Source: Adiantum capillus-veneris (Eukaryota; Streptophyta; Polypodiopsida; Polypodiales; Pteridaceae). Taken from it: a stretch of 64,000 nucleotides of DNA. The stretch spans positions 145,608,741-145,672,740 of the forward strand of contig CM043945.1 of assembly GCA_014529385.2 (NCBI GenBank), written 5' to 3'. Position 1 is the stretch's first letter; every line of letters begins with the position of its first letter. The notes below the pieces were generated by a model. It was not told the DNA's origin, made no database searches, and saw nothing but the letters and a program-made list of their open reading frames with translations. Made by a program: the position numbers and the translations under genes. This document shows positions 11,236 through 21,930 of this stretch, in pieces.

Positions 11236-13575
11236 GAAACATTTTACTATCACTTCTCATTCCAGGAAAGCACAAGGTAAAAAACATGGATGTAGATCTA
11301 CAGCCTCTTATTGATGAGTTTCAAGAACTATGGAGAGACATAGATGTCATTGACATTTCACGGCCACCACGAGACCGCAATGCCGTCATCAAGTGCATCC
11401 TCATGTGGACCATGCATGATTACCCAGTATTTGGAGAGGTATCTGGTAAGTATGCACATGTTAATTGTACTCTTTGCTTTAGGTTTATCATCTCATGTGT
11501 AACGTTTGTTTACCTCTTGGCAGGATTGGCAACATCTGGACATAGTGCGTGTCCCACTTGTGGCCCTTCCCTTGTGACAGAGAGACCTCCTCTTCTTGGG
11601 AAGGTGATCTATCCCAACAACCATCACTTCCTACCTCTTTCACATCGTAGATATGCTCCCCCTATCAATGGAGTGCAACCGTTCCATTGGAACATGGCTG
11701 ATTGGGTGAAGCATTGGACCCTATGCATGTATTCAAAAATGTTGGGCAAGCTATATGGGATCACATAATTGGCAAGAAGGATTCATTGGGTGCTAGGGAA
11801 GATTTAAGAGCCATTAGACGTCTCCCCCCTTCAGCCACGCACCGCATGGGGGAGCGGGGAAAGATGATTCTCCCAAAAGCACCGTGGATAATGTCAAAGG
11901 CAGACCAAGAGCGGACAAAGCAAGTTATTGCATCCATCAGAACTCCAATGGGATATATGCGGTCACTCAAAGGTGCTTTCACAAAAACCAAAAAGGGTGG
12001 CTCCACTCAATTGTATGGATTGAAATCCAATGATTGGCATAAAATCCTTCAGGTAAGAGTAGAACAATTTGTGGTGTCTATGTGTCCTTATATATAGGTT
12101 GACATTCACTAAGATGTTTTATTGCTTGTAGTTTGTACTTCCCATAACTATTAGTGGTTATGGGGACACTAAGGTGAAGGCTGCAATATTCAAAGTGGGT
12201 GAGATTGTAAGGTAATGGGTTTTCTTCAAGTACTATATCATGTTATGCATGCATGAACTTTGGAATTTTTTTTCATCTACTATATAACGTTTGCCCTGTA
12301 GATTTGTGAGCTCCAAGGAGATAGAAGTAGAAGCCATACCAATAGCCCATCAGCTAGCAGTAGAGGCAGTGTGTGCTATTGAGGATGCATTCCCACGTAC
12401 AATCCTTGTTAGCCAAATATGCCTATTGCTTCACCTTCTTGAGGAGATTGCCATTTGTGTGGTGGTTCACTCTAGATGGATGTTCTTCTTGGAGATATTC
12501 TTGAAGACTTTAAAGGATTTTGTTAGATTGAGGTCACAACCGGAGGTATGCAAAATAAATACTATATAGATAGCATTTAAATGCTATGGAGTTACTAATA
12601 AAAATATGTGGTTTTAATGTTTTCAGGCGAGCATGGCAGAAGGTTGGGTGGTGCAAGAGGCATTTGTGTATGTCTCACATTATCTCATCACAGTGGATCC
12701 ATCATTGACTCATCTGTGGAGTGAAGAAGAGGATCTTAGGAAGCACTCAACCATTCCCAGTGGAAAAGGCTCACTCTTGGTCATGGATAGAGAGTTTCAT
12801 GCCATAGTCAACAACTACTCTTTACTCAATGCCACTATCATGACCAAATGGGTCAATATGTACTTGGAAGCCCACGCAGCTAGAGAAAGGGATAGAGATG
12901 CATGGAAGAGGTCCCATGGAGGTAGACGTGCACCTCCTTTTCCTAAAGAGCTTGCAAAATATCCTAACTTGATTCAAGTAGAGTAGATCCATAATGCCAT
13001 GACCAATGCCAAAGCACAAGGAGAACAAATAAGCCCTAAAGAATGGGAGTATGCGCGAGGATGCTTGCGCAAGGTGAGTGTGTATATGTTATGTATGCAT
13101 GTATGCAAATCACTTAATGAAATGCGATGTAACCTCTTATGCATTGTGATTGTAGGGTCTCATTTTCAACTCCATTTGGTCCGAAGGCCAACATTTTCGC
13201 ACCCGCAAGATATATGAGCGTCGGACCACTAATGATTGTGGCGTGATGGGAAACTTTGACACAACAACAGATGAGGTCAGATATTGTGGTACTATAGAGA
13301 GAATAATCAAAGTGGATTTCAGATCTTTTCACAAAATCCTCTTTGAGTGTCGATGGTTTGCGGGTGAGGTCAAACGACATGAAAATGGGCTCATTATGGT
13401 GGATTCCACCCAATTCCATCGGGGAAAAACTGACAACTTGGTGTATCCTAGTAGTTGCGAGCAGGTAATTTAGGCTATGTGCAATTAACTTAAATTAAAC
13501 ATTTAAGTTATGTATATCAGCTTGTTCTTAGTGCGTGACGTACAGGTCTTTTATGTGCCATGTATATTTCAAAGA
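11236..13575 (+). pseudogene. CACTA A transposase (TNP2 family), 3' part with C-terminal DUF4218/DUF4216-like region
   Basis: Continues the gene cut at 3499, in phase. Six GT-AG introns can be placed: 11446-11523, 12053-12131, 12212-12301, 12546-12626, 13074-13155 and 13464-13545. Family blocks in order: MDVDLQPLIDE, GHSACPTCG, LDPMHVFKNV (a conserved acidic block), LKSNDWHKILQ, FVLPI, VHSRWMFFLE, and near the end IERIIKVDFRSF, the DUF4216-like part. A one-base frame change near 11700-11712 breaks the LDPMH block from the upstream frame, and a TAG interrupts at 12984. The last exon is lost near 13575, where another retroelement fragment begins. No second CACTA ORF follows. Confidence 0.87.
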
Positions 13576-13654
13576 AGACTTTGAAATGCTTCTGCATCAA
13601 AACAATTCTCTCTCCTCATTTTGAATTCCTCTCTCTTGTTTTGCGATAATGGCC

Positions 13655-13749
13655 CGCGGTAAACACCACGATCTCTCATAGTGGTATCTTTCCAAGATTG
13701 TGTGTCGGGTCGTTATAGAGACGTTCTGTGTGTTTTCATCCCGCTCACA
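13655..13749 (+). repeat. 3' end of an LTR-3-type LTR
   Basis: This stretch matches the last part of the LTR at 55126-56285 (TATCTTTCCAAGA, GGGTCGTTATAGAG, TTCATC[CT]CGCTCACA) and ends at the same CA. Gypsy-type integrase sequence starts immediately after, at ACAGG. It is the right edge of a gypsy-3-type element or solo LTR once inserted in the integrase of gypsy 2. The stretch 13576-13654 is unassigned. Confidence 0.75.
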
Positions 13750-14369
13750 ACAGGAATATGGACGATAGTAGACTTGGTTCAGTAAACAAGCTCATTTTAT
13801 ACCTGTCAAAAAGACTATCAAAGCCCATCAAATGGCAACCCTCTTCATTTCACAAATCTTCAAGTACCATGGCTTGCCAATGTACATAGTGTTGGATAGA
13901 GATCCTAGAATGACCAGTAATTTTTGGAAGGGTCTCTTTGATAATTTAGGAATAAGGCTAAACTTCTCTTCGGCCTATCACCCGCAAACGGATGGCCAAA
14001 GTGAAATAGCTAACCTAACAATTCTCGATCTACTAAAAGCCTATGTAACGGAAGTAAATCAAAGATCCGAATGGGAGAAGTACTTACCCTTAGTGGAGTA
14101 TGCCTACAATAACACTGTACATACTTCCACGGGAAAAGCACCTGTTGAGGTAATTGAGGGAAGATAAAAAAGTCCCTTGCTACTTAAGGTACACGGGAAG
14201 ATCTTCGGTGCAGATGAGTATAGCCGAGACATACAAGAATCTTTCCAAAAGATTAAGGATGCTATCTCTATCTCACAACAAAGGCAAAAGGCTACTGTTG
14301 ACAAGCACAGAAGAGCCCAAGCCTTTAAAGAAAATGATTGAATCTTACTCAAATTTCCCAAGGCTCGAT
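13750..14369 (+). pseudogene. gypsy 2 integrase fragment
   Basis: Homologous to the gypsy 1 integrase, diverged by clearly more than the gypsy 1 LTR pair. It begins at the AGGAATATGGAC codons. The open part at 13832-14167 covers the catalytic core (LDRDPRMTS, where relatives read SDRDP; YHPQTDGQSE) and goes on past the point where gypsy 1 is cut. The frame breaks near 14165 but codons for the C-terminal region continue to the copia insertion at 14370; the duplication TCGAT lies at 14365-14369. The 5' part of the element is missing. Confidence 0.85.
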
Positions 14370-14596
14370 TGTTGGAATTAGGGTTGCAGAGAAACACACA
14401 CAGCTTGGAGAAGACGAAGGAAGCTCAAGGCACACAATAGAGAGTATATTACTTAGTGTGCAATGGAAAGATAGATAGCCCTAGAGTGATGGGCGTATAT
14501 ACAATGCACGGGGGAAAAAACCTCCTAAAGAGGGAAAAAATGCCCCGGCGGTCCTAGTGTGTTCACACACATCACTACCACATGTATATGGTAACA
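14370..14596 (-). repeat. 3' LTR of copia 2 (left)
   Basis: 227 bp with plus-strand ends TGTTGGAATT and GGTAACA. It matches 19321-19547 with one difference seen. Confidence 0.96.
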
Positions 14597-14608
14597 AATC
14601 CCCCCTGG
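14597..14608 (-). other. Polypurine tract of copia 2
   Basis: Read on the minus strand, CTCCAGGGGGGATT abuts the 3' LTR. Confidence 0.8.
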
Positions 14609-14671
14609 AGTGATGCGGTGAACGAGAGCTGGCACATGAGTAAAGGGAAGTGCCATGCCCTGAGGACAGGA

Positions 14672-16336
14672 TCAGTCCACAAAGGGGAGTAAGCCCAAAG
14701 CTTTGCGGAAAGCTTCAAGCTTCTCACGAGACAATGCCTTTGTGAAAAGATCTGCAAGGTTGTCCTGTGTTGGCACATAAGCCAAGCTGATCTCTCCTGC
14801 TGAGAGCCTCTCCCTGACATAGTGGTAATGCACCTCAATGTGCTTTGTGCGAGCATGAAAAACTGGGTTCCTCGCAACTGCCAATGCGCTCTGACTGTCA
14901 GTGTAGATAGTGTTGGCAGTGTCCTGTCCAACACCCAAGTCAGCCATAAGGCGTCTGAGCCATACACACTCAACCGTAGCTGTGAAGACTGCCCTGTACT
15001 CAGCCTCACAACTCGAAGTGGCCACAGTAGGTTGCTTCTTGCTCAACCATGATATACATGAACTGCCAAGCATGAAACAAAAACCACTTGTGGACACTCG
15101 CATGTCAAAACAACCAGCCCAATCTGAGTCCGAAAAAGCATGTAAGTCTGGCGGCAATGATCCCCCCTTGGGATAAAACAAGCCAAGATGTAAAGTGCCA
15201 CTAAGGTAGCGGAAAATCCTCTTGACAGCCTGCCAATGCTTAGACCCTGGGCTATGCATAAATCTGCTGACCTGCGAGACTGCAAACTGAATATCTGGCC
15301 TCGTGTTGCATACATAAATGAGGCAGCCAACAGCAGTTTGGTAAAGAGTGACATCAGCAGGATCGCCAGCATCATGTAGACTCAACTTCAAACCTGTTTC
15401 CATGGGAGTGGCAATAGGTTTGCAATCCTCAAGTCCAAACTTACATAGCAATGTCTCTATGTAACTTTTCTGACACAAGGCAATACCACCATCACACTGC
15501 TTAAACTGTATACCCAAGTAATGATGCAACAACCCCAAATCTTTCATCTTGAAAGTAGCATTCAAATCAGCCTTAAATTCAGCAATATGTCTCTCATTTG
15601 GTCCAGTGATCAGCAAATCATCAACATAAAGAACCACAATGAGAAATACATCATCCTCACGCTTTACATACAATGTGCTTTCTGTTGGACTGTTACGAAA
15701 GCCTCGTTTAACCAAATGAGTGTCAGCTTTCTCATACCAAGCACGAGGAGATTGCTTCAACCCATACAAAGCCTTCTTACATTTGCACACTTTGTCCTCT
15801 TGTCCTTTTATGACAAAACCGCGAGGCTGCGTTACATAAACTTCCTCAAATATGTCACCATTCAAGAAAGCAGTAACAATGTCTGATTGATGTACATCCC
15901 AACCAAAATGAGCTGCCAATGCACATAGAAAATGCACAGTAGTCATACGACAAGTGGGAGCAAAAGTCTCTTCATAATCTATGCCTTTTTGTTGTGCATA
16001 ACCCTTTGCAACAAGTCGAGCCTTATGGCGATCGATCTCACCATCCGGCTTGCGTTTCAACTTGTAAACCCACTTCGTACCAATGGCCTTTTTGCCAGGA
16101 GGCAAATCACATAAAGTCCATGTGTCATTCTCTATAAGTGCATCATATTCTGATTTCATGGCAGCAATCCAATTTTCTGAATTCTGTGCTTCATCAAAGG
16201 ACAGAGGCTCCTCAACATCATGTAAACTAGACACAGCCAAAGCATAACAATCTGATGCATAAGATGCATGGCGAGAGCCTGAACGAGTACGACTAGATAA
16301 AGGTGCATCCAATTTACTGTCACGCAAAGTGTGCAC
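14672..16336 (-). CDS. copia 2 reverse transcriptase and RNase H
   Basis: Copies element RNA into DNA inside the virus-like particle and degrades the RNA strand. The frame is 554 codons, and its first in-frame start-like codon is GTG. It is in the same phase as the upstream Gag-Pro-Int frame and is separated from it only by the TAG at 16340-16342, so it is the second half of one polyprotein. RT motifs: WTLCDLPPGKKAIGTKWVYK, FLNGDIFEEVY, KKALYGLKQSPRAWY and the active site YVDDLLITG. RNase H follows (SDSDWAGC, SSCEAEYRA, YTDSQSALA) and ends with YVPTQDNLADLFTKAL. Length and motif order are normal for plant copia. Confidence 0.93.
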   Translation of the reverse strand: MHTLRDSKLDAPLSSRTRSGSRHASYASDCYALAVSSLHDVEEPLSFDEAQNSENWIAAMKSEYDALIENDTWTLCDLPPGKKAIGTKWVYKLKRKPDGEIDRHKARLVAKGYAQQKGIDYEETFAPTCRMTTVHFLCALAAHFGWDVHQSDIVTAFLNGDIFEEVYVTQPRGFVIKGQEDKVCKCKKALYGLKQSPRAWYEKADTHLVKRGFRNSPTESTLYVKREDDVFLIVVLYVDDLLITGPNERHIAEFKADLNATFKMKDLGLLHHYLGIQFKQCDGGIALCQKSYIETLLCKFGLEDCKPIATPMETGLKLSLHDAGDPADVTLYQTAVGCLIYVCNTRPDIQFAVSQVSRFMHSPGSKHWQAVKRIFRYLSGTLHLGLFYPKGGSLPPDLHAFSDSDWAGCFDMRVSTSGFCFMLGSSCISWLSKKQPTVATSSCEAEYRAVFTATVECVWLRRLMADLGVGQDTANTIYTDSQSALAVARNPVFHARTKHIEVHYHYVRERLSAGEISLAYVPTQDNLADLFTKALSREKLEAFRKALGLLPFVD

Positions 16337-16339
16337 CAG

Positions 16340-18958
16340 CTATTTTGGCATACCTCTAGCCTGCTCATTTTCAGCCCTTTCCTCATCAAGTACATCATGT
16401 ACATCTGCATCAGTAATAGGCTGTTCTAAAACATTTTCAGAAACCCCCATAGGCTGTACATTTGCCTCATTGGAACTTACATTCGTATTTCCACCACTGA
16501 AAAGAGGCAACAAAGTGTCATAAATGTCCTGTGAGCTTACATTACTGTCTCTAGTACATGACAGCAAGGGTTGAACAGAATCTTCCACAAACACTACATC
16601 CCGTGAAACCAGAATACGTTTTGTTTGCGGATGATACAACCTGTAACCTTTGCTTTCAGCACTATAACCAACAAAAATACATTTGACAGCCTTATCATCC
16701 AATTTTCTGCGCTGCACTTGTGGCACCAAAGCATATGCCAAACAGCCAAAAACACGCATGTGCTCAATAGAAGGTTTTCTATCATGCCATGCTTCATATG
16801 GAGTAATAGACTGCAAAGCTTTCGTAGGACACCTGTTAAGTACATAAGTGGCACACATGATGGCCTCAAGCCAAAAAGAATGCGGCAAAGCTTGACTTTT
16901 GACCATACATCGTGCCATTTCCGTTAGTGACCTGTTTTTCCTCTCAGCAACACCATTTTGCTGAGGTGTATAAGGCACTGTACATTGGTGTTTTATCCCA
17001 TGACTAGCCAGAAATGCATTAAATTCATGAGACATATACTCCCCCCCTCGATCGGAACGGAGGGTGCCCATAATACATTTTGAGACATTTTCAGCCATAG
17101 CCAAAAATTGTTTGAAGCACATAAAAACTTCGGACTTTGCTTTAAGCGGAAATACCCATGCATGCCTGGAGTAATCATCAATGAAAGTCACGAAGTACAG
17201 GTAATTGCCCAAGGACGGAGTTTGCATGGGCCCACAAACATCACTATGCACAAGCTGCAACCTGCATGTGGCCCTAACTGAACCATCCTTTGGAAACTTA
17301 GAACGCTGCATTTTACCCAGAATACAGCCTTCACAAACATGTTTGATAGGTGCTTCAAGAGGCGGCAAAGAAGCAACCATATCAGATTTCTGCAAACGCA
17401 GCAAACTGGCAAAATTCAGATGACCAAAACGTGCATGCCAAAGTTTTGCATCTGAAATAGCCCTTGAATCTGCAACAGCATTTGCAAAATTTTGTCCACA
17501 CTTGTCATACAAAGTGTGCTTATACAGCCCACGGCACAAAAGCCCAGATGCAACAATTTCATCACCAAAACTGAGATCATGAACTGTACATCTGTCATCC
17601 ACAAATTTGACTACAAGTCCAAGTCTAGCAAGTGCAGATACAGACAATAGATTCTTCTTGATCCCAGGTACATAAAGTGCATCAACAAGTGTGAAGGAAC
17701 TGCCATTAGCAGCAGTGAGCACAATCTTTCCAACTCCCTGAACTGGATAAGAGGCGTTGTTGGCACAAGTGACTGAATTCCCATGAGGGACAGACTCGAG
17801 AGAGGTAAACAATTCACGATGTGAGGTAATGTGCTTTGTAGCACCACTGTCGAAATACCACACATGTGAATCTGCAGCAACTGACAAGCATGTATCATGG
17901 ACAGCAGGATTGTAAGTGCACTCTTCGCTAAAAGCCCATTCTGCATCAACATCAGCATCACAATCTCCTTTCACAGAAGACTCAACAATGGCTGCATTTG
18001 TAGTGGAACCAGCATTTGCAGTGGAACCACCCTCTTTCTTCTTAGCCTCTTTGGCCTTCAACTTAGGACACGACTTGATCAAGTGATCATTGGCTTTACA
18101 ATAATGGCAACGCATCTTCTTTTTGCCCTTATCACCAGAATTGCCAGACGAAGTGCTGCCAGCAGAAGCATTAGGAACAGAATTTTTGCCACTCGCAGCA
18201 GAACCATAAGAAGTGGCTGCATTACTGTTACCACCCTTTCTTTGAGAAGCAATAAAAGCCTGTTCAACTGCACGCTGCCTAGTCCTGTTTTTTCTGGAAA
18301 GTGACTCTTGCAGCAGCAATGTGCATAATGCATCAAACTTGACAACTTCAGGATTTCCTTGGGTCATCAGTCTCCAAGTACTAGCAAAAGTCTGGTAGGA
18401 ATCTGGTAAGGCATCAAGAACAGTCTGCACAAGGGAACTGTCAGAAATGACTTCACCTGCAGAAATGAGTTGCTCATTGATATCCTTGACACTAGCAAGG
18501 AAAGTGTCCATATCATCTTCCTCATGCATAATCTTCGACTCTAGCTCTTTACGCAGCAAAGCAATTTTAGCCTCATTGCGGCTTGCATAAAGACTTGCTA
18601 GAATATCCCAAGCCTGTTTTGCAGATTTTGCTGAACGGATGTGAGGAATAATGGTGCGCTTCACAGACAACGCAATCAATGCATGAGCCTGTGCATCCTT
18701 AACATCCCAACGAGCTTGTTCTGCTGTAGGCAAAACAACTCTAACAGCTGCAATCCTTGCAGCAAGACCTGCAACATCCTCAATATCGCCTACATCTTCA
18801 GAACCAGGACGTACATCAATGCCCTGCACAATGTTCCAGACACCTTTTGACACAAGAACGTGTTGCATCATATAAGCCCACATAGGGTAGTTGTCCCCAT
18901 CCAACCTGTCCTCAGCAGCAAACATCTTGAACACATCTGTGTTGTTGTTGTCAGCCAT
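16340..18958 (-). CDS. copia 2 Gag, protease and integrase
   Basis: The ATG at 18958 (MADNNNTDVFKMFAAED) is chosen; an upstream frame extension to 19018 lacks ATG. Domains in order: Gag (copia Gag-like, with YPMWAYMMQHVL and AWDILASLY); one CCHC knuckle, CHYCKANDHLIKSC; protease with WYFDSGATKHIT; integrase zinc finger (HARFGHLNFASL, CEGCILGK); and integrase catalytic core with HSDVCGPM, RSDRGGEY and the Glu in NGVAERKNRSL. The frame ends at TAG just after ARGMPK. Because RT continues in phase, the TAG is probably a CAG-to-TAG change in this copy. Suppression is possible but not shown; the context AAA TAG CTG is not the known strong readthrough signal. Confidence 0.93.
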   Translation of the reverse strand: MADNNNTDVFKMFAAEDRLDGDNYPMWAYMMQHVLVSKGVWNIVQGIDVRPGSEDVGDIEDVAGLAARIAAVRVVLPTAEQARWDVKDAQAHALIALSVKRTIIPHIRSAKSAKQAWDILASLYASRNEAKIALLRKELESKIMHEEDDMDTFLASVKDINEQLISAGEVISDSSLVQTVLDALPDSYQTFASTWRLMTQGNPEVVKFDALCTLLLQESLSRKNRTRQRAVEQAFIASQRKGGNSNAATSYGSAASGKNSVPNASAGSTSSGNSGDKGKKKMRCHYCKANDHLIKSCPKLKAKEAKKKEGGSTANAGSTTNAAIVESSVKGDCDADVDAEWAFSEECTYNPAVHDTCLSVAADSHVWYFDSGATKHITSHRELFTSLESVPHGNSVTCANNASYPVQGVGKIVLTAANGSSFTLVDALYVPGIKKNLLSVSALARLGLVVKFVDDRCTVHDLSFGDEIVASGLLCRGLYKHTLYDKCGQNFANAVADSRAISDAKLWHARFGHLNFASLLRLQKSDMVASLPPLEAPIKHVCEGCILGKMQRSKFPKDGSVRATCRLQLVHSDVCGPMQTPSLGNYLYFVTFIDDYSRHAWVFPLKAKSEVFMCFKQFLAMAENVSKCIMGTLRSDRGGEYMSHEFNAFLASHGIKHQCTVPYTPQQNGVAERKNRSLTEMARCMVKSQALPHSFWLEAIMCATYVLNRCPTKALQSITPYEAWHDRKPSIEHMRVFGCLAYALVPQVQRRKLDDKAVKCIFVGYSAESKGYRLYHPQTKRILVSRDVVFVEDSVQPLLSCTRDSNVSSQDIYDTLLPLFSGGNTNVSSNEANVQPMGVSENVLEQPITDADVHDVLDEERAENEQARGMPK

Positions 18959-19302
18959 GGTAAATGCTGCACCTGATGTGAAAACTGCCCGAAAATAGGA
19001 GAAATGGAGCGGGAACAACTTGTGCTATATAGCACAAACCGTAGAAGACTATAAGGCACCTGTTATGCAGAAAACGGCACTGACAGAAAATCTGCACAAA
19101 ATGACGAAATAACCTGTGCAGTACTGCCCGTAGTGGAAACGGAGGCCGAAATGAGCCCAAATCAAAATTCTGAGCAGACCGAGCTCTTCGAGCTCGCCCA
19201 AAATATTTGTCGACCTACGAACGCTTGCCAAAGCTCACTGAAATCGGAGAAAGTGAGCAGGCGTGTGCTGGAGCAGCTGGCGACTAAGCCCGGGAGGACA
19301 TG

Positions 19303-19319
19303 ACCTGCTCTGATACCAA
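19303..19319 (-). other. Primer binding site of copia 2 (initiator Met tRNA type)
   Basis: On the minus strand TGGTATCAGAGCAGG begins just inside the 5' LTR, complementary to the 3' end of initiator Met tRNA. Confidence 0.9.
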
Positions 19320-19320
19320 T

Positions 19321-19547
19321 TGTTGGAATTAGGGTTGCAGAGAAACACACACAGCTTGGAGAAGACGAAGGAAGCTCAAGGCACACAATAGAGAGTATAT
19401 TACTTAGTGTGCAATGGAAAGATAGATAGCCCTAGAGTGATGGGAGTATATACAATGCACGGGGGAAAAAACCTCCTAAAGAGGGAAAAAATGCCCCGGC
19501 GGTCCTAGTGTGTTCACACACATCACTACCACATGTATATGGTAACA
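19321..19547 (-). repeat. 5' LTR of copia 2 (right)
   Basis: 227 bp, the partner of 14370-14596, followed by the duplication TCGAT at 19548-19552. Confidence 0.96.
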
Positions 19548-19552
19548 TCGAT

Positions 19553-19958
19553 TAAGGCACACGACGGGCAAGAATCCTACGGGACACCAAAAGTACTAGG
19601 CTAAGTTAGCAAAAAGGTACTATGCCAGATTCTTAGGCCAATCAATGAGATGGCCTATCAACTCAAGTTGCCCAACCATTGGCTCATACACAATGATTTC
19701 CATGTGAGCCTACTAAAGCCTTACAAAGGAGAGACACCTCAAGAACCAACTATTGGAGACCCACCGGAGATCGAGGACCAAGAAGAGGTGCTACAACGCG
19801 AGTCCATTCTCCGACATGAAGACAAGGTACTAAGAGGTGGTAAGACTATTCGACGATATCTTATTAAGTTTAAAAATTATCCTTTTGAAGATGCTAGATG
19901 GATGCAAAGCATACAATTAAAGGATAACCTAAACCTTGTCAATGCTTCCCTAAAGTAA
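19553..19958 (+). pseudogene. gypsy 2 integrase C-terminus with chromodomain-like tail
   Basis: This is the other half of the integrase interrupted by copia 2. The open part from about 19650 reads MAYQLKLPNHWLIHNDFHVS, typical of the integrase C-terminal region. Then come an acidic linker and YLIKFKNYPFEDARW, which resembles the core of a chromodomain and targets integration in chromoviruses. It stops at 19956-19958. Upstream of 19650 the frame is disturbed. It shows what gypsy 1 has lost. Confidence 0.85.
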
Positions 19959-20311
19959 GAAAATGTACAAATGTTAAAAATGAACAAAGTTTTTATCTTA
20001 TAAGACTCTCTTTTTCTTTATTGTGCACAAAAATGAAGTAGTATGCATGCTTAGATCAAGTTTGCGGAGACTACGTCATCCAAACACCAAGTAGAGCTTG
20101 CCACTCTACTATGGAAGACTGATAGGACTAATGTGCATACATGCTTGTGGCAGCTTAGGCTCTCAAGCGCCAAATGGACTAGTCATCCATTTTGGAACGA
20201 TGTCGTAGGGTAGCATAGGGATCCTCTACCCGCTAGGAAAAGGACTAATAAATATGCTTTGTCTTCTCTACCCCATAGTCAAGGATGACTATGATTTTAA
20301 GAGAGAGGTAA
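19959..20311 (+). other. gypsy 2 3' untranslated region and polypurine tract
   Basis: No gene. The stretch ends with TTTTAAGAGAGAGGTAA directly before the 3' LTR, the polypurine tract. Confidence 0.75.
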
Positions 20312-20690
20312 TGTCATAATAATCAATATCTAATTCTCCTAAATGATTTTCTCATGTTAAACTGATCATTTAATATGGGGAAGTGCCAGGGGAGAAAAAG
20401 ATAGAATATTGGTTAAGCTAGCAGACAGGCCACAGTAGGGATCCAAAGGAGGGAAAATAGAGATCCAAAGGGGGGGGGCATCTGCAAAAGATCAATGTGC
20501 AACAATGGGCTTAAAAGACCCTAAGGTTCAGCCCATTAAGACTTCCAAAATACTAAGGTTCCGAAATTCAAAGGTTGTGTCCAAAGGCCAAACACTAGGG
20601 AAATTGGATGCTTAGTGTGTGTCACAAAAAGTCTTTATCAATCCCTACATAGGAGGGAGCGAGCCTTGCAAGTAGGGGATGAGAGAGAAA

Positions 20691-20725
<35 letters not shown>

Positions 20726-21897
20726 GCTCCCTTTACACAAAGGGAATGAGGGACACATGTCAGCTCCCTAGCCAGATGCCCACAAGGTGTACCCAATTCC
20801 TATTGGATGGCCTTGGACGTGGACCAATGAGAATTAGGCTAGAGTAAATGTAGTTTAATTATTTTAAAAAACACTCAATAAAAGAACCAATAAGAATTAA
20901 GCTCTCTAGAAGAATATTGGACAGTCTCCCAAGGGGACCAATGAGCATTCAACAACCCAATGGCTTGCCTGATTCCTATTGGCCAGGAGGCAAAGGGGTC
21001 CAATGAGAGTTTAGTTGAATTAAATAATTACCTAAAGCTCTCACAAAAGGGGAAAGGGGGACACATGTTAGAAGGCTATCACTTATAGTGCTTAATTTCC
21101 ATTGGCTAAGCCTGGGGAGGTCCAATAGGACTATAGCAAGAGAAAATTGGATGGGGGGTCGACCAAGAGAGAGAGAGGGGGCTGATTTTTTCAAGGAATT
21201 ATCACACACACACACACTCACACAATCTCATGTGTGAAGCAAAGACGACTCTCTCTCCTTCTCTAGCTTTAATGGAAATATTACCACCTACTCCAAGCTT
21301 GTGAGAAGGGAGGCCTACACCAACAACTCTTGGATTTGTGATGCAAATCCAACCAGGAGCCAAGCTTCAATGCATGCTCATCTCCTCTACCATGCTAATT
21401 ACTAAGCTAAGCTATGCTAATATGAGTGATTATGTGAAGAGATGTACATCTTTTTCGTAAGAATACTCCTTCTTCCTCTCAATCTACTCTCATACCCCAC
21501 TAGCTCTCACCATCTTCGAAGGTGTGTGAGGTCCTGGGTTTGAGACCGTGAGGGAATTGATGTTGTGTTTGATAAGTGTTTTGCTTAGTGCATGAACTTT
21601 CCATCTTCATTGCACTAGCTTGTATTGAAGGAACACAAAGGATTGTATTGTAAAATGTCTCTCTTGATGGGAGAAACCATAATACAAAGCCTTTTGAAGG
21701 GGGGACCGGATCCATGCAAATCCGGTCCTCAACTGTTGCCAATAACTTAATTTCGCTCTCTTTTGAAGTATTGTTCATGCTATCTAACTAGGTGTTATGC
21801 TTTTTGTTGCTTTCTCCACCCAAGCACTCTTGTTATTCTTATTAGGAAGCTATACTAATGAAATTCTCACTATGTTCATGCTATTTTCTGCTACACA
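20312..21897 (+). repeat. 3' LTR of gypsy 2
   Basis: Begins TGTCATAATAATC and is related throughout to the gypsy 1 LTR: shared are ATGATTTTCTCAT near the start, the 'cctacaccaac' block near 21315, CTTCGAAGGTGTG near 21513 and the paired ACCGG/CCGGT block at 21708-21727. The end is put at CTACACA by position. A (CA)n tract lies at 20697-20722. No matching target duplication can be read, since the left end of the element is gone. Confidence 0.85.
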
Positions 21898-21930
21898 CAA
21901 GTTACTAGACCATTAAATGTTACAAATATG

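Larger units (their letters stand above)
14370..19547 (-). mobile_element. Nearly intact Ty1/copia retrotransposon (copia 2)
   Basis: A 5178-bp element on the minus strand with 227-bp LTRs, target duplications TCGAT at 14365-14369 and 19548-19552, a primer site next to the right LTR and a polypurine tract next to the left. The pol order integrase, RT, RNase H defines copia. The LTRs differ at one position seen by eye (C/A in the GGGCGTATATAC block). A single in-frame TAG separates Gag-Pro-Int from RT-RNase H; otherwise the frame is open. It lies inside the gypsy 2 integrase. Confidence 0.97.
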
